From NCBI RefSeq assembly GCF_963678635.1, contig NC_087070.1, forward strand, positions 54,042,617 through 54,106,616: a DNA stretch of 64,000 bases, given 5' to 3'. Below are positions 55,358 through 64,000 of this stretch, piece after piece; positions within the stretch are counted from its first letter, which is position 1; each line of letters starts with the position of its first letter. The position numbers and the translations under genes are program-made. Source of the stretch: Symsagittifera roscoffensis. Taxonomy: Eukaryota; Xenacoelomorpha; Acoela; Convolutidae. The notes under the pieces were generated by a model. It saw nothing but the letters and a program-made list of their open reading frames with translations. It was not told where the DNA came from and searched no databases.

Positions 55358-56274
55358 TGTGCCAGTCGGTCATATTTGGAAGTTTGACCTTGAGAGAAGC
55401 AAAAAACACTTGATTTTGGAGTGAAATTTAATTTTTCAAAATTTCGAATGGAACCTGTCATGCACGATTTTCTCGCGAAAACTGAAAATCAGAAAAAAGA
55501 AATCAGAACAATTTCAGAACAATTGAGTCGCACACGCGGGAAAGTCGTAAGAAAAAGCAGTAGGAAATTGCTATTCGCAATTTCCGTCACTATAATAATC
55601 GAGAGTAGAGCTGTCCCATCTGTGACAGAGACGAGAGCATTCCCTCGAATTGGATTATAACGACTGGAGTATTATTCGGAACTGGACTAGAGTGAACCTT
55701 CAGTGGAAAGGTGGACAACTTGAGTGTCCTAATGGTTCACAAGAAAACTATTGTCTAGAGTATAAACTCGTTCTCATTGTTCAAACTATAAAACATTAGA
55801 CTCATTTAGTTACGTTATTTAATTCTTGAGTTAACTACCGACTGGATTATTTCCCACTTCTTGAGCGTGCTACTATGTGAGTACAAATTTAAATTCTAGA
55901 GTGTGTTTTATGATTGTTATGTTGAGGTAAGGCGAGTTTTAGGTTGATCCATCTGAAATGGATCAAAGTTCCACTGTCTAATAAAAAAGCAACTTAACGG
56001 ATTGTTCCAACCCGGTTTTTAACGGCGTTCATGTATTTTGGGTATCTAGAGACCTAAGTATGGGGACGTTTCTAATTCTAGAGTGGGGGGATATTTTAGT
56101 AGTAGCCTTTAAGCTGTAACGGGTCGTAGTCTCATGTCACAAACGAACCGAACTGGCTCCGACCGTTCTTGAGGTAGAAAAACACAAGAGATAGTGTCCC
56201 TGACCCTTGAGCCAGTGGTTATAGGGCCTATTTTTCTTAAGCCTCATGTGTGACTGCAGTAGACGAATGTTACA
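55358..56274 (+). repeat. 3' LTR (917 bp)
   Basis: Same length as the 5' LTR, TG...CA. The first ~520 bases differ from the 5' LTR at roughly one base in ten; the last ~370 differ at only about five positions. Right flank 'tactaccactta' shows no duplication of the left flank. Confidence 0.92.
55421..55660 (+). other. LTR-internal open frame, 3' copy
   Basis: 79 codons aligned with the frame at 38109-38351; differences include deleted final Leu and about 16 substitutions. Confidence 0.3.
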
Positions 56275-56382
56275 TACTACCACTTAAAATTTGAAAACTG
56301 CACATTTTTGATTTTTTTTTCGATTTTTAGCACTATAAAGTTCTTGTTTTAAATGAACTGCACATTAGATATGACTTGGTTG

Positions 56383-57475
56383 CTATACTGGTAGCTTCCG
56401 CAGCTTTGCGACTGGGCGTATGTATTCACCAGTTGTGGTCTTCACTTTTACCACTCGAACAATCGAGTCATTTCCAGGATAAACTTCTATGATTCGTCCA
56501 TTTTTCCATTCTAGCGGTCGTTCATTGTCTTCGGCAATTAGGACTAGGATGCCAACTTTAAATTCTGGTCTATCCGTGAACTATTTTTTCCGTATTTGTA
56601 GCGTTATGAGGTAATCACTTTTCCAAACTTTCCAGAAATCCTTGATCATATTCTGTAGTAGTCGATATCGTACATTGGTTGAAACTTGGATGTCAGCAGA
56701 GGGAAGAGTTAGCAATAATTCCCCTATCAGAAAATGAGCGGGTGTCAGCTGAGTTGGGTCTTTAGGATCACTTCACATTGGATACAATGGTCGTGAGTTT
56801 AAGACAGCTTCAATTTGATTAAGAATTGTAAGAAACTCTTCAAAACTGAGACGTTGCAGTCCTATAACTTTTCGCATATGTCTCTTCATACTTTTTACAG
56901 CTGCTTCCCAGAGTCCTCCAAAGTGAGGAGCACGAGGAGGGATGGTGACCCATTCAGTTCCTTGGCTATTGACGAAACTAACAACTGATTTGTCCGTTCC
57001 ATTTTTGTCGAGCAGTTCCTTGATTTTGATCAGATCATTTCGAGCCCAGATAAAATTGCTTCCATTGTCACTTAAGATCTTCTCAGATTTGTCACGGCGT
57101 GCAATAAATCGTTTCAATGAAAGGATGCATGCTTTTTTGGTTAGACGAGTAACCATTTCCAAATGAATAGCTTTTGTCGCGAGACAAACAAAGACGGCAA
57201 CATAAATTTTTGAGACCCCTGCTTCCTTAATTTCAAAGGGACCAGCAAAGTCTATTCCACATTGAGCAAATAGTTTTGCGGGTGTTATTCTTTCTGTAGG
57301 AAGATCAGCCATGAATTGAGAAGTAGGGTGCTGACTAAATCGGACACAATTCATGCATCTTCTTATGAACTGTCGAACTAGATCACGGCCTCCGATTATC
57401 CAAATTTCCTCTCTCATTGTGTTCAGTACTTATTGCCCCCCGCCATGAAGAGTATCTCCATGATATTTGCGTATA
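56383..57475 (-). pseudogene. BEL/Pao integrase and C-terminal domain fragment
   Basis: Minus-strand pol fragment of a BEL/Pao LTR element. Zinc-finger His pair 'HGDTLHGG' and Cys pair 'CMNCVRF', then 'REEIWIIGGRDLVRQFIRRC', 'MADLPTERITPAKLFAQCGI' with first catalytic Asp in 'GIDFAGPF', second in 'LSDNGSNF', Glu in 'FGGLWEAAVKSMK', then 'LNSRPLYPM'. After an in-frame TGA (56773-56775) it continues 'LTPAHFLIGELLL', then a TAG (56581-56583), then 'GRIIEVYPGNDSIVRVVKVK', the BEL C-terminal domain, ending at 56383. The 5' part is lost into the assembly gap. Two stops make it inactive, although all three integrase catalytic residues survive. Confidence 0.9.
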
Positions 57476-57675
57476 NNNNNNNNNNNNNNNNNNNNNNNNN
57501 NNNNNNNNNNNNNNNNNNNNNNNNNNNNNNNNNNNNNNNNNNNNNNNNNNNNNNNNNNNNNNNNNNNNNNNNNNNNNNNNNNNNNNNNNNNNNNNNNNNN
57601 NNNNNNNNNNNNNNNNNNNNNNNNNNNNNNNNNNNNNNNNNNNNNNNNNNNNNNNNNNNNNNNNNNNNNNNNNNN
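57476..57675. other. Assembly gap (200 N)
   Basis: Exactly 200 N between the BEL/Pao fragment and the polymerase B remnant; the join between the two elements is therefore unseen. Confidence 0.99.
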
Positions 57676-60640
57676 AAACATGAAGCTTGTGGGTATTCTT
57701 TGGCTGTAGCTGAACACGGAAACTCACAGTCCTACCTCTGATCAGTGCATGAAAAAGTTTCTCAACCAGTTGCATCAATTAATGAAAAAAATTAATTGAT
57801 CAAAAACGACGGTTTCCTCATTTTCTACAGAGTCAAGAATCGTTGAACAAATAAAACCCATCAACATGTTGAATATGCAGTAAACATTCTACAATTGAGC
57901 ACGAAAAACTTCTTGACCATTGTAATTTTTCTGGAAAGTGTCTGAGATGGGCATACAAAAAATGCAATCTAGCAAGTCGAACTGTAAACTTATCCCAGTC
58001 ATTGGACAAAACATCCGTAACTATGACCTTCACCACATATGTCTCGCCTTCCATGAATGCAAGCCAACCAGCCTAAGGAGTGTTATACCCAGCACCGACG
58101 AAAAAAAAGTCGCTAAACACTCGAGTCTTAATTAAAACTATATGAAGGAAGAACGGAACTGATCAAAAATTTTTCGAGTCATGCAGGTTTTTTGACTCAT
58201 GCAAATTTTAGATTCTTCCTTGCAAAAAATGGTTGATAATCTACCAGTGCAAAAAACTCCAATTGTGGACAAGTATTTTGCAAATGAGACGGAGGAGCAA
58301 TGATGTCTGATACGACTCTAAGATTCATTCATGGCAAATAGAGAAACAATTACAGAAAAAGAACTGCCTTCGTTTCATCATTGTCCGATGTTTTGATTAG
58401 AGGAAAAGTTGCAGTTTCAGAAGCGGATCTGAAAGATGCAGGGAAAATTTTTAGAGAGTTCAAATGTCACAACTTGGAGGTCTATCACAGCTTGTATCTT
58501 AAATTCTTACACTCCTTCTAGTTGCGTCTTTGAATAAATTCAGTAAATTAGTCACCAAACATCTTGCGTGGACAGTGCGCATCATTTTGGTTCTTCCAAG
58601 TTAGCTGGAGATGCCTTTAAAGGTATCTGCAAAGATTCGAACGTTCAGCTTATATCAGACCGCAATCAGCTCAAAATGTTCGAGAATGTGATGCAAGATG
58701 GCACTGCATCTGTGTTCCATTGTCGCTTTTTCAAAGCAAGCAACAAAAAATACCCCGACTTTAACCCGGATCAACCTAGTCTCTACGGGTTGATGATCGA
58801 CGCGAATAACCTCTCTGGCGGCGTCAAGCAAACAGAAAAATTACCGATGCGTAACTTGAGCTAGTAGAACATCTAAAACACAAGGTAAATTATAATTGAA
58901 TCTTTAAAACGACTGAAGACCTTCTGATTGGATTTATACTAGAAACTGACCTCGAGTACCCAGGAGAACTACATGACAATTATCAAGATTATCCTTCAGC
59001 TCCATCCAAAGAAACGGTACCCCACGAATGGTTGAATCCCTATAAATCAATTTTGTTCAGGCAGATGAGAAAACAAGAAATTGCAGGACGTTCAATTGTT
59101 AAGACCAGGAAGTTACCGCAGACGTTGCATGACAAGTCAAATTAATCAATTCATTACAAAATTCTCCTAATGTCTGTTAGGTTGGAACTAAAAGTTCAAA
59201 AAGTGCACCCTGGGCTGAATTTTGAAGAAGAACCATTGTTGGAACCATATATCACTCTGAACACGACTAAACGCCAACGAGCTAGAAACAATTTTGAGGA
59301 GGATTTGAACAATTTTCTGAACAACTGTGCTAATGGGAAAACAAGCGACTCAAATCTTTAACGGATGCTCGTTCGGATGGTTATAGATCATCAAGCCGCC
59401 TTGCAAGATATTAGTGAGTTCAAATTCTACAAAATGTTTGGGAAAACTTGGCAGCATTCATTTCGAATCCAACAAAAATTTATTTGGACTTGCCAATATT
59501 TGTGGGAGCTAATGTTCTTGAAATAGCGAAGCTTTACATGTACAATTTTCATTGCGATATAATGAAAATAAAATTTGATTGTCAACTTTACTGTTCTGAT
59601 ACGGACAGTATCCTGTACAAACTCAAATTCAAAGTTCTACCGCAAAATTTCCGAGAAAAGGAACATTTTGAGTGAAGTTGACTTGTCAAATTACCCGAAA
59701 AAACCACCGTCTCTAAGATCCGAAAAAACAAAACGGCTGATTTAAAATTGAAGGATGAGTTTCCAGGTGACATAACAACCAATTTTATATCCCTCAAACC
59801 TAGATTTTTTTCCATTTTGTCCAGAATTAATTACTTTCATTTTTTTATTTTTAAGCAAGGGTTTTTGTTTTGTTTATTTTGCGGTGGGCCATTATTTTTT
59901 TCACAATTTCTTTTGTGCGTAAAGATATGACGGATTTTTTTTTTTTCAAAAAATTTTCTTTATTGGCCGAAAAATTTTGTTTCATTTAGAAAAAAAATAC
60001 TTTTTGTCGGCGAATTGTTTTTATTTTTGAAAAAAAAAGAATTTTTTTTATCGGCGAAACTTTTTTTCAAAAGTTTGGTGGGCGAGCATTTAATATCGTT
60101 TGAAGTAAAAAAAATTAATATATTTTTTTCAAATTTGGTCGGCAAAAACTCATTTTGATTTTTGGGCGGCGATTTTTTGTGTAATGACCGATTTTTGATT
60201 TCGGAAATTTTTTAATGATGACTGAAACTTTAGGTCACACTTGACCTTCAGGTTACGTTTGTTGCACCTGGACTTCAAATTAACATGATGTAGCAGCCAC
60301 AAAAAAACGCAAAAATTGCATATTCTATTTTTTATCCAACGCACATTAGGTATCATTGTTAATTGGATGAGTAATCATAAAAGTATAAGCATTCAGACCT
60401 CAGATAACTATCGGCCTATCAAAAACTGCTCAAACGATGTTCTCTCATCAAAGCTATCGAGACACCTTGACCTCGGCTCGTTATTCAAAACTGAAAACAG
60501 TCGAACCGGATCCGAGTCACGCAATCTGCAAACTTTGACTTCGACCAAAACATCGTTGTCAGCATTTGACGACAAACGATACATCCTCGATGATGGCGAG
60601 CAGAATCTTCCCTACGATCGCAAAACATCGTGGGTCAAAA
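57676..60640 (+). pseudogene. Polinton/Maverick-type protein-primed DNA polymerase B remnant
   Basis: In order on the + strand: 'KHEACGYSLAVAEHG' (right after the gap), 'CNFSGKCLRWAYKKCNLASR' (57925-57985, the HNH/zinc block), 'IPVIGQNIRNYDLHHICLAF' and 'SVIPSTDEK' (57990-58110), 'QLISDRNQLKMFENVMQDG' and 'YGLMIDANNLSGG' (58640-58820; family DANNLYG), 'GFILETDLEYPGELHDNYQD' (58930-58990), 'NTTKRQRARNNFEEDLNNFL' (59255-59320), 'LYCSDTDSILYKLK' (59590-59630; catalytic DTDS), and 'FDDKRYILDDGEQNLPY' (60555-60615), the typical end. Many stops and frameshifts. The native enzyme copies the element's linear DNA from a protein primer. No other Polinton gene was recognised nearby. Confidence 0.85.
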
Positions 60641-60960
60641 AGTGATTGGCTTGGATGATAGTAATGACAACCTTGCCGCTGTAAACTTGGACCCAACTGA
60701 TGATGACAATTTGGAAAAATGGATGCCATTTTTTGAAAATCGTCGAGAAAAAATGTCATGGATTTGTAAAGATTTCCTAGATGGGATACCTGAAGATTGA
60801 TTGGGATCATCCGACATAGACAGTGGAGAGGTCGCCAATCTGGAGGCCAATACTGTGGACGAGGACGAGTAGTCATTCTTCGTTAAATCGTTTTTCGACG
60901 ATGAATCAGTTCAAGAAGAAGAACCACGGTCAAAAAGTCTAAAAATATACTAAAACACAA
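60641..60960 (+). other. Acidic open stretch following the polymerase remnant
   Basis: Reads 'VIGLDDSNDNLAAVNLDPTD' and onward with two stops: Asp/Glu-rich, with 'WMPFFENRREKMSWICKDFL'. May be a decayed small gene of the same element. Not recognised. Confidence 0.3.
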
Positions 60961-61749
60961 AAAAATACACATTAAATTTTGCATAGTAAAAAATATTCAT
61001 TTTGAATTAATAAGAGAATTGTGTACATAAAATTTGACCTGCCGCTTTTCCCTGTTTAGTGTGTATTTAAATGCAAGAATTTATTCCTGTTTTGGAACCC
61101 AGTTGGTGAAGTTTCCATTTTCGTTTGAGCAAAAGTGTTTCTAGCGTACTTTAATATGTATTTGTAGGTAATTTGTATTCAAATCAAAGTTGTGAGAAGA
61201 ATTGAGCAAGCAAAAAAAAGCGCAGTGAAACATACCATTTGTTTGTGGAACAAATGTTTAGCAAATTCTTACTAGCACCAAGCATGTAAACACAACGTTC
61301 AGTGGGAATACTCAATAATATATCGAAATTGTACATGAGGAGTATCAGTCATTAAATAATGCATGGTGACAATTAGGATTTTTACATGGTGATCATTTGT
61401 CGTCACATAAAACATGCTGACCAATATGGTCTATACTCAATGGTGATCCATAGATAACAACATCCCATCATAGTGTACTATATGCACATACTCATAGTAC
61501 AAATCTTTCGGTAGAAAAATCCATCTAACTACAATAGTAGCATATTAGAATCTCCAGCCGCAAAAGTTAATGCAGAAAAATTTATTCAAGATTAAACTGG
61601 AATATAAGTTATCAATCCAATTATAAAATGAGTCGATCATACTCCAACAATTGCAACAAAAACTACTCTAATGACTATTCTAGAAATTTTTTAAAGAATC
61701 GCAGTAGACACTATCAAAGTAATCGTTCAAAAAATATTCATATAAAAAT
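60961..61749. other. Intergenic, no gene seen
   Basis: AT-rich with short direct similarities ('catggtgat', 'catagt') near 61370-61500. No protein features. Confidence 0.5.
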
Positions 61750-64000
61750 TTCAACGTCATCAATGTAACACATTATGAGGTTGCCATACTTTATAGTTAC
61801 AATCGTTAGTGCCTGAGCCATTAATCGTTGGAACGTAGCCGTCGCATTGCATAATCCACCCGGCAATATTTTCCACTGATACAGCCCCAGTTCCCACGCA
61901 AAGCCTGACTTCTCTCAATCTTGTTTTCTGAGGGGCACCTGCCAGAACGCAGAGCCCAAATCCAACGTCGTGAAGAATTTTGCATCTCCTAACTTGGAGA
62001 GGCTCTCGTCGATGCGGGGAATTGGGTATGCGTTCTTTATCGTTACCGCATTCAGGTAGCGGAAGTCACAACAAAATTTAAATTGCCCCCTTTCTTTTTT
62101 GCCATGACCACGCCGCAAGCCCACGGGGAATTCGATGGTTCGATCATGTCATACCCCATTAGCATTTCAATTTCTTTTTTGCATGCTTCTGATTTGTGTG
62201 GTATCATTCTCCTTGCCCCTTCCCTGTGAGGTACCGAGCCCTCTTCTATTTCGATCTCATGTTCTACAAAATTGCAGCATCCTATATTAGCCTTATGCTT
62301 CGAAAAAAACGTATGCATTCCGACTTAGCACCGTCCTGAGTGAATCCAATTCCTTATCCAATATTTTGCCCTTCAGATGTTCTATCTCAAGCAGGACATG
62401 CTTATTTGCTGCTAACTCTGTTTCTGTTGGTCTCTCGGGAAAATTTGAACAACTAGGCTACCCATCATTTGTCTCCGACTTCATTGAAAACAATTTCTTA
62501 GAAGAATTCAATTCATTCATTCTCTTCAGTATACATTCTTGGTTCGCGTGTAAAGGACATTTGGTTACATCAAACTTTTTAAAGTTCTCCGCACTCTGAA
62601 AGTCTTTGTTCAGAGGCAATGCGTAGCCAAGCTCCTTTCCTCTCGGTATTGTCACTGTGGTTGCCTCTGTGTTCATTAACACACTCACACACAGTCCGCT
62701 CTCTGTGAGTGAGAAGCTTCTTCCTAAAACGGCCGAGCTCTTACTGTTTGGATTTGGTACCAGACACACCTGTCTGTTATAACTGAGTTCATTCAAGTTC
62801 CTCATCCTAAACGTCGCTACTACGGCTTGGTTTAGTTTCAATATAATTTTTCGATCCAGGATAATCGGCACCTTTGCCTGGTTAATTATGATCTTATTAA
62901 GAGGTTTCTTTTCATACTTCCTCTCTGGGTCTTTGATCCTGATCAACCCGTCGTTGAGTTCGATTGTGACATCAAAGTTGTGTAGCAAGTCCGTTCCCAG
63001 GATGAATTGATCGGATTTGTCCAAATTTTCCACCACCAGGAAACTCATCCAAAGATGTCTTCCTCCAAGCTGCAGTGATATGATCAGAGTCCGTCCTGTC
63101 ACATAAATTGCTCCCTGATTGGCAGCTGCCAGTCTGATATTGGTCAGTATCAGATCCGACCTGTCGAAGCCCATATCAGTCCAGGTGCTGACTGGCATGA
63201 CGCTGACTTTTGCTCCAGTGTCTAACAGTCCTTTTACTGAGAGTATGCCCTGCACATCTAGCACATGCGCTGTCAGATCGGCTTCGCAACCTATGTGAAC
63301 AGCATCTTGTTCAAGCATGGCATTATGTCCGATTCGTCGCACCTTGACCTCTTCTCGACCAATTGTATCCGGCCTACTTGTTCACTTGCATCAGTCACGT
63401 GAGCCTTCGTGTAGATGTTAATGCCGTCCACATTCATCAGAATCGGAAATAGGCCATGGACTTCGATGTAATGTCCATGTACTTTCATTAGTCTTGGACC
63501 TCCTGTCGTCAGCAGCGCTCGCACTGCCCTGGAGTCCAACTTGGGATCCGTCTCCCTCAGGTAGTCCGCATAGATGTCTAGGTGTACTAGCGTGATCTCG
63601 GACGGTTCACTCAAGTTCTTGACCACCTGATGTCCTGCGACTGATATAATGGACCTTATCTTTGTTCCTTCTTTCGTCATGCTAGAGTTTTTACCCGATG
63701 TAACATTTAACTTTAGTCCCTGTTTCTTGGGTTACTGTTTGTCCTCTTCTTCCGTTGTTTCCCCAAGAATGTCAATCTTTTCCCGAAGATCTGTGCTCTC
63801 TAGTTCCGACCTTACCCACTGCTCAACTTCTTTCCTGGCTAGCTCCTGCTGAACTTTCTGTAATGCGGTCCGTGTCGCAAAGCCATAAACCACCTTGAGC
63901 GGGCCGGCGGACTCCGCCTCCAGGCTCCAGGCAATCGCCTCATCAGGTAAGGTTTTCACCTTCTTAGTCGTAAATGTGCCCGGTGTCACCTCTTTTTTCC
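61750..64000 (-). mobile_element. Diverged, truncated relative of the giant Gypsy element (protease-RT part)
   Basis: Minus strand, entering from the right window edge. Pre-protease helix 'LARKEVEQWVRSELES' (63732-63989); 'MTKEGTKIRSIISVAGHQVV' and 'LVHLDIYADYLRE' (63291-63680); protease 'GLLDTGAKVSVMPVSTW' and 'FILGTDLLHNFDVTIELND' (62458-63342); pre-RT 'IGCCNFVEHEIEIEEGS' and 'PHREGARRM' (62052-62318); RT 'FCCDFRYLNAVTIKNAYPIP' and 'FFTTLDLGSAFWQVPLRKQD' (61915-62124), then 'MCYIDDV' ending about 61755. Each part lines up with the Gag-Pol of 41700-50096. At least three frameshifts and stops separate the parts. Similarity ends abruptly one residue after YIDDV. Confidence 0.88.

Larger units (their letters stand above)
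38046..56274 (+). mobile_element. Giant (18.2-kb) Gypsy-like LTR retrotransposon with macrodomain-like and SGNH hydrolase modules
   Basis: Bounded by two direct repeats of exactly 917 bp that begin TG and end CA. Internal order: candidate primer-binding site, 2.4-kb leader with minisatellites, short gag N-terminal frame (41397-41675), Gag-Pol frame (41700-50096), ORF2 (50584-53502), ORF3 (from about 53492 to 54451), ORF4 (to 54927), 3' untranslated region, 3' LTR. RT-RNase H-integrase order identifies the Gypsy/Ty3 superfamily. Typical Gypsy elements are 5-8 kb, so this is more than twice the usual size. Its frames are long, mostly intact and visibly richer in G and C than the flanks, which suggests recent activity. 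No target-site duplication is seen at the outer ends. An apparent relative lies at 61750-64000 on the opposite strand. Confidence 0.9.

Overview
This is eukaryotic DNA, almost certainly from an invertebrate animal whose species I cannot name. The evidence is an AT-rich background, a conserved animal membrane-protein gene split by GT-AG introns, and several classes of animal retrotransposon plus a Polinton/Maverick-type DNA polymerase remnant. There are two 200-base assembly gaps (1026-1225 and 57476-57675). Only two host-type genes are visible: a 5'-truncated UNC93-like/MFSD11 transporter gene (537-5193, + strand, four exons whose splice phases agree) and an OafA-type acyltransferase with a C-terminal SGNH domain (23937-25962, - strand, broken by two frameshifts).

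Layout. 1-5.3 kb: MFSD11-like gene with a dispersed repeat present in inverted copies in its 5' flank or intron and its third intron. 5.8-17.0 kb: non-coding repeats, namely a ~0.5-kb hairpin-ended element in at least six copies, a ~0.93-kb foldback palindrome, and three ~2-kb tandem units. 17.1-23.0 kb: a decayed non-LTR retrotransposon (ORF1, endonuclease, a reverse-transcriptase segment present twice, C-terminus) ending in ~1.08 kb of almost pure (TAC)n. 23.2-26.4 kb: another LINE scrap, the acyltransferase and a 51/153-bp minisatellite. 27.8-38.0 kb: an old minus-strand Gypsy-like element with gag-protease segments amplified in tandem and in a palindromic array.

38046-56274 is the main find: an 18.2-kb LTR retrotransposon with two 917-bp LTRs. 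Its leader is 2.4 kb and carries two minisatellites. A ~2,800-residue Gag-Pol frame runs Gag, two CCHC knuckles, protease, RT, RNase H, integrase and a GPF-like module, then ends in a macrodomain-like region. Three further frames follow. The first (ORF2) contains an SGNH/GDSL hydrolase domain with all catalytic blocks intact plus a second, degenerate SGNH-like block. The element combines ordinary Gypsy replication machinery with possible ester-hydrolysing and ADP-ribose-binding modules.

56.3-64 kb: a minus-strand BEL/Pao integrase fragment, a decayed protein-primed DNA polymerase B of Polinton/Maverick type (+ strand), and on the minus strand a diverged, frameshifted relative of the giant Gypsy element that stops just after its RT catalytic box and runs off the window edge. 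The long frames of the giant element look younger and less AT-rich than everything around them.
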